Assembly: GCF_015624425.1 (NCBI RefSeq)
Contig: NZ_CP049919.1
Span: 4,588,001 to 4,652,000, forward strand
Length of the DNA stretch: 64,000 nt
Origin: Roseateles sp. DAIF2
Lineage (GTDB): Bacteria > Pseudomonadota > Gammaproteobacteria > Burkholderiales > Burkholderiaceae_C
Direction of reading: 5' to 3'
Below are positions 1 to 10,256 of the stretch, piece by piece. A program made the position numbers and the translations under genes. The notes under the pieces were generated by a model, which made no database searches, was not told the origin of the DNA, and saw only the letters and a list, made by a program, of their open reading frames with translations. Each line of letters begins with the position of its first letter. Within the stretch, counting starts at the first letter, position 1.

Positions 1-341
1 GGCTCAAGCGCATGATCAATGCCTCCGGCTACAAGGTCTGGCCGGCCGAGGTGGAGGCGCTGATGTACCACCATCCGGCGGTGCTGGAGGCCTGCGTGAT
101 CGGTGTGCCCGACGCGCGGCGCGGCGAGACGGTCAAGGCCCTGGTGGTGCTGAAACCCGGCGCGGCGCCGTTGGACGAGGCCGCGCTGATCGCCTGGTGC
201 CACGCGCATATGGCCGCCTACAAGAGCCCGCGCCAGATCGAGTTCGTCGCCGGCCTGCCCAAGTCCGGCAGCGGCAAGGTGATGTGGCGCGAACTGCAGG
301 ACGCCGCACGAGACAACAGCCACCCGGGAGACAAGCCATGA
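1..341 (+). CDS. Acyl-CoA synthetase (AMP-forming), C-terminal part, cut by window edge
   Basis: This is the C-terminal subdomain of an ANL-superfamily acid:CoA ligase; the reading frame is open at the window edge, with the first full codon at base 3. The visible 112 or so residues hold the hinge and ISGYKVWPAEVE-type segment (here NASGYKVWPAEVE) and the A10-like loop KSGSGKVMWREL, whose lysine contacts the acyl-adenylate in this family. Ligases of this kind activate carboxylic acids with ATP and CoA in the cytoplasm. The stop codon overlaps the ATG of the following Bug receptor gene (ATGA), so the two are co-transcribed. The same ligase-then-receptor order repeats at 1338-3844. The substrate cannot be told. 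Confidence 0.9.
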   Translation, partial: LKRMINASGYKVWPAEVEALMYHHPAVLEACVIGVPDARRGETVKALVVLKPGAAPLDEAALIAWCHAHMAAYKSPRQIEFVAGLPKSGSGKVMWRELQDAARDNSHPGDKP

Positions 342-1321
342 CCCCAACCCGCCCCGGCCGTCGCGGCCTGCTTCTGCTGCTGGCCGCGTCCGCGGCGCTG
401 TGTTCGGCCCTGCCGGCGCAAGCGCAGCAGCCCTTCCCGAGCAAACCGATCACCCTGATCGTGCCCTGGCCGGCCGGCGGCTCGACCGACCGGCATCTGC
501 GCGCCCTCTCCGAGATCGCGGCCAAGCATCTGGGCCAGCCCATCATCGTCGAGAACAAGCCGGGCGGCGGCGGCACCCTGGGCCCGGGCGCGATGGCGCT
601 GACCGCCAAGCCCGACGGCTACACGATCGCGCAGTACCCGCTGGGCATGCTGCGCATCCCGCATATGCAGAAGACGCCCTGGCATCCGCTGAACGACTTC
701 ACATTCATCATCGGCGTCTCCGGCTACACCTTCGGCTTCACGGTGCGCGCCGACTCGCCCTACAAGAGCTTCAACGACTACATCGAGGCCGCGCGCAAGA
801 CCCCGGGCCAGCTCAACTACGGCTCCACCGGCACCGGCTCCAGCCCGCATCTGCTGCTGGAGGAACTTGCCGGCCATGCCAAGGTGCAGCTAACCCATGT
901 GCCCTTCAAGGGCAATGCCGACCTGCAGCAGGCGCTGCTGGGCGGCCATGTGATGGCGCAGAGCGATGCCAGCGGCTGGGACAAGTTCGTCGACGGCGGG
1001 CAGATGCGCCTGCTGGTCACCTTCGGCGAGCAGCGCACCAAGCGCTGGCCCCAGGTGCCGACCGCGAAGGAGCTGGGCTACGGCGTGGTCTCCACCTCGC
1101 CCTACGGCCTGGTCGGCCCCAAGGGCATGGACCCGGCGCTGGTGACGGCCCTGCACGACGCCTTCAAGAAGGCGATGGACGATCCCAAGCATCTGGAGCT
1201 GCTGGACCAGCTGAACCAGTCGCCCTGGTACAAGAACGGCGCCGACTACCGCGCCTGGGCGGTCGAGACCTATGCCAAGGACAAGGCCCTGATCGAGCGC
1301 CTGGGCCTCGCGGCAAAGTAA
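338..1321 (+). CDS. Bug-family (TctC-like) tripartite tricarboxylate transporter receptor
   Basis: This is a periplasmic solute receptor of 327 residues. The start at 338 was chosen because it overlaps the upstream stop as ATGA and opens directly into a signal peptide (twin arginine, a run of leucines, then an ALPAQA cleavage region near residue 29). The mature part shows Bug-family hallmarks: PSKPITLIVPWPAGGSTD near the N terminus, ENKPGGGG, and a YGSTGTGSSPHL segment. Bug proteins bind carboxylates such as tricarboxylates, aromatic acids or nicotinate, and usually work with TctAB membrane proteins, which are not encoded here. Lying between two ligase genes suggests that the bound acid is the ligase substrate (inference). 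Confidence 0.93.
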   Translation: MTPTRPGRRGLLLLLAASAALCSALPAQAQQPFPSKPITLIVPWPAGGSTDRHLRALSEIAAKHLGQPIIVENKPGGGGTLGPGAMALTAKPDGYTIAQYPLGMLRIPHMQKTPWHPLNDFTFIIGVSGYTFGFTVRADSPYKSFNDYIEAARKTPGQLNYGSTGTGSSPHLLLEELAGHAKVQLTHVPFKGNADLQQALLGGHVMAQSDASGWDKFVDGGQMRLLVTFGEQRTKRWPQVPTAKELGYGVVSTSPYGLVGPKGMDPALVTALHDAFKKAMDDPKHLELLDQLNQSPWYKNGADYRAWAVETYAKDKALIERLGLAAK

Positions 1322-1337
1322 GAAAGGGCGGATCGGC

Positions 1338-2863
<1,526 letters not shown>

Positions 2864-2867
<4 letters not shown>

Positions 2868-3844
2868 GCATGCCCACCCGCCGCGAGTTCACCGCCGCCG
2901 CCGTCCTCGGCGCGCTGGCCCTGCCCGCCGCTCGGGCCCAGGCTCCCTGGCCCGCCAGGCCGGTCAAGCTGATCGTGCCCTACCCGCCCGGCGGCTTCAC
3001 CGACGTCACCGCGCGCCTGGTCGCGCAGAAGCTGCAGGAGCGCCTGGGCCAGCCGGTGCTGGTCGACAACAAGCCCGGCGCCAACAGCATCATCGGCGTC
3101 GACCTGATGGCCAAGGCCCCGGCCGACGGCTACACGATGGCGGTCGTGATCGCCGCCTATGCGGCCAACACCACGCTCTACCCCAAGCTGCCCTATGACC
3201 CGGCCAAGGACATCGCGCCGGTCGCGCTGATCGGCCTGTCGCCGCTGGTCGCCGCGGTCCACAACGACGCGCCCTTCAAGACCGCGGCCGAACTGATCGC
3301 CTATGCCAGGCGCCATCCCGGCAAGATCAGCTTCGGCTCCAGCGGCAATGGCTCGGCCGCGCATCTCAGCACCGAGCTGCTGAAGGCGCTGACCGGCAGC
3401 TATATGGTCCACATCCCCTACCGCGGCGCCGCGGCCGCGCTGACCGATCTGATGGGCGGCCAGATCCAGCTCTTCCTGGACGCCGCCTCCGGCCTGATCG
3501 CGCCGGGCCGCAGCGGCAAGGTGCGGCTGATCGGCGTCGCGGCCGACAAGCGCCTGGCCGCGCTGCCCGAGCTGCCGACCTTCATCGAGCAGGGCATCGC
3601 CGGCTTCACCGGCAGCACCTGGGCCGGCATCCTGGCTCCCGCCGGCACGCCGGCCGAGGCTATCCGCCGCGTCGCCGCCGAGGTCGATGCCCTCGTGCGC
3701 GGCGACGCCGACCTGCGCGCCCGCTTCGAGGCCATGGGCACGGTGCCGATCGGCGGCACGCCGGCCGAGTTCGGCGCCTTCATCGCGGCCGAGACGGCGA
3801 AGTGGGGGCAGGTGATCCGCACCGCAAAGGTCAAACCCGATTAG
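2864..3844 (+). CDS. Bug-family (TctC-like) solute receptor
   Basis: This is the second Bug receptor of the operon, 326 residues. The start at 2864 gives an ATGA overlap with the ligase gene. The leader contains a TRREFTAAA twin-arginine segment before an alanine-rich h-region ending in AARA, which resembles a Tat signal; the first receptor looks more Sec-like. Mature-region family marks are RPVKLIVPYPPGGFTD, DNKPGANSIIG and FGSSGNGSAAHLS. It probably delivers a carboxylate to a TctAB-type permease encoded elsewhere. The two receptors differ considerably, so they probably bind different or overlapping acids rather than being a recent duplication. Confidence 0.92.
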
Positions 3845-3866
3845 CAGGCCGTTGTGAAACGACTGC

Positions 3867-3887
3867 GGCGACCATGACTCGGTCGCC
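3867..3887 (+). terminator. Short hairpin after the ligase/receptor operon
   Basis: A perfect 7-bp stem (GGCGACC / GGTCGCC) with a 7-base loop lies 22 bases after the operon stop. There is no U-tract, so it may be a weak or Rho-assisted end rather than an intrinsic terminator. Confidence 0.3.
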
Positions 3888-4017
3888 AGGCTCAAGCGCC
3901 TGCGCAAACGCCACCGGCGTCCCTTGACCGCGCCGTGGCGCCAACTGGCCCCGCCCGATGCCGGCGATGGCGCGCCGCACTGCTGCCTGCACCACGGCTG
4001 AGTCGCGGCCGGGTCGC

Positions 4018-4023
4018 TATAGT
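4018..4023 (+). promoter_or_regulatory. Possible -10 box for the helicase gene
   Basis: TATAGT stands 36 bases before the helicase ATG, in an otherwise GC-rich stretch. I see no convincing -35 hexamer 17 bases upstream, so this is a weak call based on the -10 match and position only. Confidence 0.3.
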
Positions 4024-4059
4024 CGCGCCCTTCTTCCCCATTCATCCGCGCGATCTGCC

Positions 4060-6099
4060 ATGAGCCTCGCCGACCTGCGGGCGGCGCTGAACGCCGAGCT
4101 CGCGGCCACGCCCGAGTATTACGACTTCAAGGTGCAGCGCGCCGAGCGCGACGGCGCGCTGTGGCGCGTCACGCTGGAGCCCGGCTATGTCTATGCCGAG
4201 GGCCAGCGGCCCGGCCTGGCCTCGGCCCAGGCCCTGCTGGACGACAGCCTGGACGGCGCCTCGGCCTGGTGGGGCGCGCCGGTCAAAGGCGGTGCCCATG
4301 TGCTGGCGGTGATCCCGGAGGACGACCAGCTGCTGCTGCAGAACGCCAGCACCGCGCCGCCGGGGCCGGAGCAGCTGATCCGCCTCTACCCGACCCGCTT
4401 CCTGAACGCGGTGGCCGATGCCTGGTGGGACAGCGCCTGGGCCGAGCGCGCGCTGGCCTGCCTGCCCGACCTGGGCCGGCCGCGGCCGCTCGATGCGGAC
4501 GCGGCGCCGCGGCTCGATGGCTCGCCCTTTCGCTGGCTGCGGCCGGCGCAGCGCGCGGCGCTGGGCCTGGTGCGCCACAGCAGCGCCTTTCTCTGGGGGC
4601 CGCCCGGCACCGGCAAGACCACCACCCTGGGCGTGCTGCTGGCCGAATATCTGGAGCGCCGGCCCGAGGCCCGCGTGCTGCTGCTCTCCACCACCAACCA
4701 GGCGGTCGACCTGGCCACGCTGGCGGTCGACAAGGCGCTGGAGCGCGGCCGGCGCGAGCCGCTTCGCGCCGCGGTGCAGCGACTGGGCACGCGCTTCGAT
4801 GCCGCGGCCTATGCCGGCCGCGAGCACCTGATCCCCTGCGGCGACGGCGAGCTGATCGCGCGCCTGGCGCGCGCCGAGGCCGCCCGACCCGGCACGCGCG
4901 ACGCCGGCGCGCTGAAGGTCTGGGCGGACCGCGTCGCCGGGCTGCGCGAGGAGCTGCGCGCCAGCTCGCTGCAGGTGCTGCGCCGCTGCCGTCTCGCCAG
5001 CATGACCACCACCCGCGCCGCCTTCACCCTGAAGACCCTGCGCGAGCTGGCACCCGGCGGCGTGGACGGCGCGGAGCCGCCCTTCGACCTGCTGGTGTTC
5101 GACGAGGCCAGCCAGGTCAGCCTGGCCCATGCGCTGGCGCTGATGCCGCTGGGCCGCGCGCGTCTGTTTGCCGGCGACCCGCAACAGTTGTCGCCGGTGC
5201 TGCGCAGCAGCGAGCCGGCCGCGCGGCGCTGGCTGGGCCGCTCGGCCTTTGCCGAGATGCCGCGCCGGGGCGAGGCGGTGACCCTGCTGGACGAGCAGTC
5301 GCGCATGGCCGCGCCGATCGGCGAGCTGGTCAGCGATCTGTTCTACGAGGGCGCGCTGCGCGTCGCGGCCGACGCGCGGGACTCGGCCGGCTGGCTGGCC
5401 GCGCGCCGGCGCGCCTTCGGCGAGATCCCGGCCGAGGTGCATCTGCAGGTGCAGCGGGTCGCCAGCGACGGCGCCTGGTCGGCCGCCGAGCGCGGGCCGG
5501 TGCGGCGCGAGTCGGCCGAGGCGATCGCCCGCACCGTGGCCGCCGCGCTGGCCGGCGGCGACTGGCAGCCGCGCGAGCTGATCGTGCTGACGCCGTTTCG
5601 CGCCCAGCGCGCGCTGATCCGCCAGCGCCTGCGCGCCCATGGCGTCGACGAGGCGGTCAAGGTCAGCACCGTGCACCGCGCCCAGGGCAGCGAGGCGCCG
5701 GTGCTGCTGTTCGATCCGGCCGACGGCGCCCAGCCCTTTTTGCAGACCGAGGAGGCGCGGCGCCTGATCAATGTGGCGCTGAGCCGCGCCCAGGCCAAGC
5801 TGATCGTCTACCTCTCGGCCGCCGATGCGGCCAACCCGCTGCTCGCGCCGATCGTGCAGCGCCTGCGCCTGGCCGGCGATGCGCGAGCGGCCACGCCGCT
5901 GCTGGAGTTGGCGTGCGCGCCGGACTTCCCGGCCAATGCGCTGGGCCGGCGCGTCAGCGCCGGGCGCCACACCGGCGAGGTCAGCCGGCTCAGCCCGGAC
6001 GGCAGCCAGTTCTGGCTGATCAACGAGCGCAGCGGCGCGACCCAGCTGTTCGACACCGCCTTCTGGCGCGAGCGGGCGCGCCAGCCGGCGGGCTCATAG
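4060..6099 (+). CDS. Superfamily 1 helicase, DNA2/NAM7-like (AAA ATPase)
   Basis: This is a 679-residue SF1 helicase/ATPase. The start MSLADLRAAL at 4060 is preferred over an upstream in-frame ATG at 3958, because the extra residues would be low-complexity and span the apparent promoter. Walker A GPPGTGKTTT lies near residue 180, Ia LLSTTNQAVD follows, Walker B VFDEASQ is near 348, motif III is FAGDPQQLSPV, motif IV LTPFRAQR, motif V VHRAQGSEA near 540, and motif VI LINVALSRAQAK. This is the arrangement of Upf1/DNA2-type helicases acting on nucleic acids. The gene stands alone and its stop abuts that of the convergent GNAT gene. No nuclease domain is visible, so its biological role is unknown. 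Confidence 0.9.
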   Translation: MSLADLRAALNAELAATPEYYDFKVQRAERDGALWRVTLEPGYVYAEGQRPGLASAQALLDDSLDGASAWWGAPVKGGAHVLAVIPEDDQLLLQNASTAPPGPEQLIRLYPTRFLNAVADAWWDSAWAERALACLPDLGRPRPLDADAAPRLDGSPFRWLRPAQRAALGLVRHSSAFLWGPPGTGKTTTLGVLLAEYLERRPEARVLLLSTTNQAVDLATLAVDKALERGRREPLRAAVQRLGTRFDAAAYAGREHLIPCGDGELIARLARAEAARPGTRDAGALKVWADRVAGLREELRASSLQVLRRCRLASMTTTRAAFTLKTLRELAPGGVDGAEPPFDLLVFDEASQVSLAHALALMPLGRARLFAGDPQQLSPVLRSSEPAARRWLGRSAFAEMPRRGEAVTLLDEQSRMAAPIGELVSDLFYEGALRVAADARDSAGWLAARRRAFGEIPAEVHLQVQRVASDGAWSAAERGPVRRESAEAIARTVAAALAGGDWQPRELIVLTPFRAQRALIRQRLRAHGVDEAVKVSTVHRAQGSEAPVLLFDPADGAQPFLQTEEARRLINVALSRAQAKLIVYLSAADAANPLLAPIVQRLRLAGDARAATPLLELACAPDFPANALGRRVSAGRHTGEVSRLSPDGSQFWLINERSGATQLFDTAFWRERARQPAGS

Positions 6100-6576
6100 C
6101 CCGGCCACGCGAGCGATCGCGGCATTGGCCAGGCGGTAGCGCACCCATTCGCGCTGCGGCGCGGCGCCAAGGCTTTCGTAGAAGCGGATCGCCGGCTCGT
6201 TCCAGTCCAGCACGCTCCACTCGAAACGGCCGCAGCCCGAGGCCTCGGCGATGCCGGCCAGATGAGCCAGCAGCGCGCGGCCCAGGCCGCTGCCGCGCTG
6301 CTCGGGCGAGACATACAAGTCCTCCAGATACAGCCCGCGCCGGCCCTGCCAGGTGGAATAGCTGAAGAAGTAGACCGCGAAGCCCGCGGGCCGGCCGTCG
6401 ACCGCGCCGATTACGGCGCGCGCCGGCGAATCGGGCGCGAACAGGCTCAGCGCCAGGGCCTGGGCATCCGCCTCGACCAGGTGTTCGGCGCGCTCGTAGG
6501 CGGCCAGCTCGCGGATGAAGCGGTGGATCAGCGGGGCGTCGTCGCGCCCGGCGGCGCGGATGGCAATCTGGGACAT
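6094..6576 (-). CDS. GNAT-family N-acetyltransferase
   Basis: This is a 160-residue GNAT acetyltransferase. I chose the inner methionine (MSQIAIRAAG) rather than one six codons upstream, because the family fold begins there. The acetyl-CoA loop is visible as SPEQRGSGLGRALL, preceded by the LYLEDLYV strand and followed by FEWSVLDWNEPAIRFYESLGA. This is the diamine (spermidine/spermine) acetyltransferase-like branch, which often acetylates polyamines or small amines; the substrate here is not proven. The gene converges on the helicase, with stop codons adjoining (TCATAG), and is divergent from the LysR gene at 6678 across about 100 bases. Confidence 0.88.
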   Translation of the reverse strand: MSQIAIRAAGRDDAPLIHRFIRELAAYERAEHLVEADAQALALSLFAPDSPARAVIGAVDGRPAGFAVYFFSYSTWQGRRGLYLEDLYVSPEQRGSGLGRALLAHLAGIAEASGCGRFEWSVLDWNEPAIRFYESLGAAPQREWVRYRLANAAIARVAGL

Positions 6577-6677
6577 GGTGTGCTGCAGGAACAACTGGAA
6601 CGGCCGGCATGCTAGCCGCGCCCCGCGCTTGCAGGAAGTGCATTGTTTTCAGCGCCGGATGCACAATCTTCAGCATC

Positions 6678-7601
6678 ATGGATCTGCGCCGTCTCGACCT
6701 GAACCTGCTGCTGCTGTTCGACACCCTGTACCGCGAGCGCTCGGTGACCGCCGCGGCCGGCATGCTGGCGCTCAGCCCCTCCGCGGTCAGCCATGCGCTG
6801 GCGCGCCTGCGGCAGGCCCTGGGCGACGAGCTGTTCCTGCGCAGCGGCGCGAGCATGCTGCCGACCGCGATGGCCGAGCGGATCGCGCCGGGCATCCGCC
6901 AGGCGCTGGGCCTGCTGGGCGACACCCTGAGCGGCCCGGGCCGCTTCGAGCCGGCCAGCAGCGAGCGCCGCTTCGTGTTCGCCGCCACCGACTACACCGC
7001 CCTGGTGCTGCTGCCGCGCCTGGGCGCCCATCTGGCCGAGGTGGCGCCCAACATCCAGCTGCAAGTCGTGCAGGCCAGCCAGAAGGTGCCGGTGCGCGAG
7101 CTGGCGGCCGGCGAGATCGATTTCGCGCTGGGCTATACCGAGGCCGAACCCCATGCCGGCGGCGACGGCATCCGCGAGCTGGACTGGTTCAGCGACCGCT
7201 ATGTGGTGATCGGCGCCCGGGCCCATGCGGCGGCCCGCGGCCGGCTGAGCCTGAAGAAATACCTGGAGGCGCGCCATGTGGTGGTCTCGCCCTGGGGCCA
7301 GCCCCGCGGCGCGATCGACCATCAGCTGGAACAGCTGGGGCATCGCCGCCGGGTCGCGATGCATGTGCCCTCGGTGCTGGCCGCGCCCTTCATCGTCGCC
7401 AGCACCGAGCTGCTGATGACCGTGCCGCGGCTCGCCGCCGAGCTGATCGCGCAGATCGCGCCGCTGGTCCTCTACCCCGCCCCGTTCGCGGCCAGCGACT
7501 ACACCCTGAAGGCCTATTTCCACGCCGGCCGCGCCGGCGACCCGGCGCAGCGCTGGATGGCCGAGACCATCGTCCGGCTGATGGCGCCGCAGCGGCGCTG
7601 A
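6678..7601 (+). CDS. LysR-family transcriptional regulator
   Basis: This is a 307-residue LysR regulator. The start at 6678 opens with MDLRRLDLNLLLLFDTLYRERSVTAAA, the classic winged-helix start of this family, and 23 upstream in-frame residues were discarded. The helix-turn-helix covers about residues 1-60 (SPSAVSHALARLRQALGDELFLR), followed by a periplasmic-binding-like effector domain. The opening LDLNLL and FVFAATDYTALVLLP segments resemble the NodD/NahR/SyrM branch, which often senses aromatic compounds. It is divergent from the GNAT gene and convergent with the amino-acid ABC permease, so its target is not obvious; the GNAT gene is the natural candidate. Confidence 0.92.
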   Translation: MDLRRLDLNLLLLFDTLYRERSVTAAAGMLALSPSAVSHALARLRQALGDELFLRSGASMLPTAMAERIAPGIRQALGLLGDTLSGPGRFEPASSERRFVFAATDYTALVLLPRLGAHLAEVAPNIQLQVVQASQKVPVRELAAGEIDFALGYTEAEPHAGGDGIRELDWFSDRYVVIGARAHAAARGRLSLKKYLEARHVVVSPWGQPRGAIDHQLEQLGHRRRVAMHVPSVLAAPFIVASTELLMTVPRLAAELIAQIAPLVLYPAPFAASDYTLKAYFHAGRAGDPAQRWMAETIVRLMAPQRR

Positions 7602-7605
7602 GCGC

Positions 7606-8259
7606 TCAGTGTGGGAAGGCCAGGCGCTTTTCCAGCAACTTCTGCAGCTGCTCGAAGGCCAGGCTCAGCGCCCAATAGACCAGGGCCGCGGCGAGGTAGA
7701 GCGGAAAGGGCTGGAAGGTGGTGGAGATCAGTTCCTTGGTCGCCAGCATCAGCTCGGTGACCGCGATCACCGAGACCAGCGAGGTGTCCTTGATCAGGCT
7801 GATCAGGCTGTTGCTGAGGCTGGGCACGGCCGAGCGCAGGGCCTGCGGCGCGATGATGTGGCCCAGGGTCTGCACCCGCGTCATGCCCAGGCTCTTGCCC
7901 GCCATCCACTGGCCGTCGCCGATGCCGGCCACCGCGCCGCGCAGGCTCTCCGACAGATAGGCCGCAACGTTCAGGGTCAGCGCCAGGATGCCGGCGGTGA
8001 TCGGCGCGAACTCGATGCCGATGCTGGGCAGGCCGTAGTAGATGATGAACACCTGCACCAGCAGCGGCGTGCCGCGGAAGGCGCTGACATAGACGGCCGC
8101 GGCCTGGGCAAGACCCGGCACCGCCAGCACGCGCAGCAGCGCGATGAAGGCGCCCAGCGCCAGCCCCAGCACCATGGCCGAGACCGCGAACAGCAAGGTC
8201 AGACCGGTGGCCTTCAGCATCACCGGCGCGGCCAGCTCGAACAGCGATTGCAGATCCAT
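7606..8259 (-). CDS. Polar amino-acid ABC transporter permease
   Basis: This is a 217-residue inner-membrane permease of the HisM/GlnP type. It starts with LQSLFELAAPVMLKATGLTL, has about five hydrophobic segments, and carries the EAA-like coupling loop of the family (ESLRGAVAGIGDGQWMAGKSLGM, then P(Q)ALRSAVPSLSNSLISLIKDTSL). It lies 113 bases downstream of the matching solute receptor on the same strand, with a hairpin between them. The transporter would import a polar amino acid or related compound. The usual ATPase gene is not next to it: the permease ends 4 bases before the convergent LysR stop. Confidence 0.92.
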   Translation of the reverse strand: MDLQSLFELAAPVMLKATGLTLLFAVSAMVLGLALGAFIALLRVLAVPGLAQAAAVYVSAFRGTPLLVQVFIIYYGLPSIGIEFAPITAGILALTLNVAAYLSESLRGAVAGIGDGQWMAGKSLGMTRVQTLGHIIAPQALRSAVPSLSNSLISLIKDTSLVSVIAVTELMLATKELISTTFQPFPLYLAAALVYWALSLAFEQLQKLLEKRLAFPH

Positions 8260-8306
8260 CGCGCAGATCCCCTGTGGTGGAGAGGACTTCTCGGTCCCGA
8301 AACGAC

Positions 8307-8328
8307 ACCGCCCCCGGGCGGGGGCGGT
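8307..8328 (-). terminator. Intercistronic hairpin between ABC receptor and permease genes
   Basis: A perfect 9-bp GC stem (ACCGCCCCC / GGGGGCGGT) with a 4-base loop is followed on the minus strand by GTCGTTTC. Its place between receptor and permease fits partial termination or mRNA 3'-end protection, which raises receptor over permease. It could also simply terminate. Confidence 0.5.
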
Positions 8329-8372
8329 CTGATGTTAGGGCCGTATTCTTGGCCCCTGGGGCAGGAGTTTAC

Positions 8373-9164
8373 TTACTGCGCCACCGGCGGCTTGCTGACG
8401 TCGCGGCCGAACCACTTGGCGGAGATCTTGGCGAAGCTGCCGTCGGCCTTCATGTCGGCCAGGGCCTTGTCGATCGCGGCCTTGAACTTCGGGTTGTCCT
8501 TGCGGAAGGGGATCGCGTTGCTGGTCGCCTGGCCCAGCGGCGCGCCGGCCTTGACCGGCAGCTTGGTCTTGGCGGCCAGGTAGGGGATCAGCAGGCTGTC
8601 GTTCAGCGCCGCGTCGATGCGGCCGCTGGCCAGGTCCTGCAGGTATTCGGTCGCGCCCGGGTAGACCTTGACATCGACGCCGGCGATCGAGCGCGCCAGC
8701 TCGGCATAGTTGCTGCCCTGGCCCACGCCGACCTTCTTGCCCTTCAGGTCCTCGGGCGTCTTCAGCGCGCGGGTCTCGTTGGCGCGCACCACCAGCTGCG
8801 GGCTGGACACCACATAGGGATCGCTGAAGTCGAAGGTCTGGCGCCGCACCTCGGTGGCCGCGACCTGGTTGACGATGATGTCGTACTTGCCGGCCTGCAG
8901 GCCGGCCAGGATGCCGCTCCACTCGGTGGTGGTGAACTCGGGCTTCAGGCCCAGCTTGGCGGCGATGCCCTCGGCGATCTCGACATCGAAGCCGGTCAGC
9001 TTGCCGTCCTCGCGGTAGTTGAAGGGCGGGTAGGTGCCCTCCACCGCGATGCGCAGGCTGCCGCGCTGCTTGGCCTCGTCGAGCAGGTCGGCCGCGCTGG
9101 CGACCAGGGAACTGCCGGCCAGCAGCGCCAGCAGGGCCAGGGTGGAGAGCTTGTTGTTGCGCAT
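8373..9164 (-). CDS. Amino-acid ABC transporter solute-binding protein
   Basis: This is a 263-residue periplasmic receptor of the SBP_bac_3 family. The start MRNNKLSTLALL at 9164 gives a compact signal peptide cleaved near SLVASA; an in-frame ATG 11 codons upstream adds nothing signal-like. The mature protein has the family opening RIAVEGTYPPFNYREDGKLTGFDVEIAEGIA, a VNQVAATEVRRQTFDFSDPYV segment and the KKVGVGQGSNYAEL/YPGATEYLQDLASGRIDAAL lobe. It binds a polar amino acid or similar small molecule and feeds the permease at 7606-8259. The ligand is not identifiable by eye. Confidence 0.93.
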   Translation of the reverse strand: MRNNKLSTLALLALLAGSSLVASAADLLDEAKQRGSLRIAVEGTYPPFNYREDGKLTGFDVEIAEGIAAKLGLKPEFTTTEWSGILAGLQAGKYDIIVNQVAATEVRRQTFDFSDPYVVSSPQLVVRANETRALKTPEDLKGKKVGVGQGSNYAELARSIAGVDVKVYPGATEYLQDLASGRIDAALNDSLLIPYLAAKTKLPVKAGAPLGQATSNAIPFRKDNPKFKAAIDKALADMKADGSFAKISAKWFGRDVSKPPVAQ

Positions 9165-9228
9165 GGCGTGATCGATGGGAAGTGAGTGGAATCGCACCGA
9201 TGCTACCCACTTCGCGAAGACCCTGCGC

Positions 9229-9252
9229 GGCGCGGCCCTCCCCGGCCGCGCC
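9229..9252 (-). terminator. GC hairpin after the PEP-CTERM gene
   Basis: A perfect 9-bp stem (GGCGCGGCC / GGCCGCGCC) with a 6-base loop lies 12 bases after the stop of the minus-strand gene at 9265-10239. There is no U-run, so it is a weak terminator call. Confidence 0.35.
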
Positions 9253-9264
9253 GCGGGGCCTGCG

Positions 9265-10239
9265 TCAGCGCCGGGCTGAGCGCCGCGCGCGCCAGCCCAG
9301 CAGGCCCAGGCCCGCCAGCATCAGCGCCACCGAGGCCGGCTCCGGCACCGGCGCGGTCGGGTTCAGCACGATCAGGCGCGAGTTGGGCGTGCCGCTGTCC
9401 TCGGCCACCAGATAGATCACGCCCTTCTCGTCGATCGTCACGCCCTCGATCGCCTGATTGGTGACGCCCGAGAGGTCGAAGCTCGACAGGGTGTTGCCGC
9501 GGCGGTCGATCTCGACCAGGCGGCGCGAGTCCAGGCTCAGCACCAGCAGATGGTCGGCCGCCGCGCCGCCGGCCAGCGCGTCGACGCCGGCCAGGGTCGC
9601 CACGTCCGACAGGCTGGCCAGGCCCAGCTTGGCATCGGCATCGAACAGCGGCAGCATGCTCGAGATGCCGCCGCCGGCCGCGAAGCTCAGGCCGCCGGCC
9701 AGCAGGGCCTGCGGGTTGTCCTGCTTCACGGTGACGAAGCTGCCGCCGTTACGCGGGTCGTAGGCGATGCCTTCGGTGCCCAGATTGCCGGCATTGCCGC
9801 CGAAGGACACGGAGGGCGCGTTGGCCAGGTTGACGCTGCCGCCGGCCGTGTAGCCGAAGCGATAGGCATCCTGCAGGCGCTCCTCGACCACCACCAGCTG
9901 GCCGTTGCCCAGATAGGCCAGGCCCTCGGCGTCATGGTTCTTGCTCGCCTCGGGCCAGCCCGAGAAACGCATCGTCGACAGGGTCTTGCCGCTCAGCGAC
10001 AGCTCCACCACGCCCAGGCCCTCGTCGCCGACGACGAACAGGCTGCCGCGGTCACGCGCATAGGTCACGGCCGAGGCCTCCAGGCCCAGGCCGCCCAGCG
10101 CGTCGATCGCATGGTTGGCGCCGACCTTGTAGTTGGCCAGGTTCAGCGAGGCGGCCGGCGCGGCCGCGGCCTGGCCGCCGGCCAGCAACAGCATCGAGGC
10201 GGCGGCCAGCGCCGCCAGCAGGTTCAGCTTGCTTTTCAT
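9265..10239 (-). CDS. Exported PEP-CTERM protein with SdiA-regulated-like beta-propeller
   Basis: This is a 324-residue exported protein. The start MKSKLNLLAALAA at 10239 gives a clear signal peptide; longer in-frame versions run through the neighbouring gene. The mature part is a repetitive beta-propeller resembling the SdiA-regulated/YjiK family: ASAVTYARDRGSLFVVGDEG, HDAEGLAYLGNGQLVVVEER, LGTEGIAYDPRNGG and AIEGVTIDEKGVIYLVAED mark successive blades. The C terminus is a PEP-CTERM signal: VPEPASVALMLAGLGLLGW followed by an arginine-rich tail, which exosortase would process at the envelope. It follows the lamin-tail PEP-CTERM gene by 17 bases and is probably in the same transcript. The function is unknown. 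Confidence 0.85.
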   Translation of the reverse strand: MKSKLNLLAALAAASMLLLAGGQAAAAPAASLNLANYKVGANHAIDALGGLGLEASAVTYARDRGSLFVVGDEGLGVVELSLSGKTLSTMRFSGWPEASKNHDAEGLAYLGNGQLVVVEERLQDAYRFGYTAGGSVNLANAPSVSFGGNAGNLGTEGIAYDPRNGGSFVTVKQDNPQALLAGGLSFAAGGGISSMLPLFDADAKLGLASLSDVATLAGVDALAGGAAADHLLVLSLDSRRLVEIDRRGNTLSSFDLSGVTNQAIEGVTIDEKGVIYLVAEDSGTPNSRLIVLNPTAPVPEPASVALMLAGLGLLGWRARRSARR

Positions 10240-10256
10240 GAGTTGAAGCCTCCCGT

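Noticed and set aside
4042..5970. A 642-codon open frame antisense to the helicase
   Set aside because: The plus strand has all SF1 motifs in order; the antisense product is compositionally biased.
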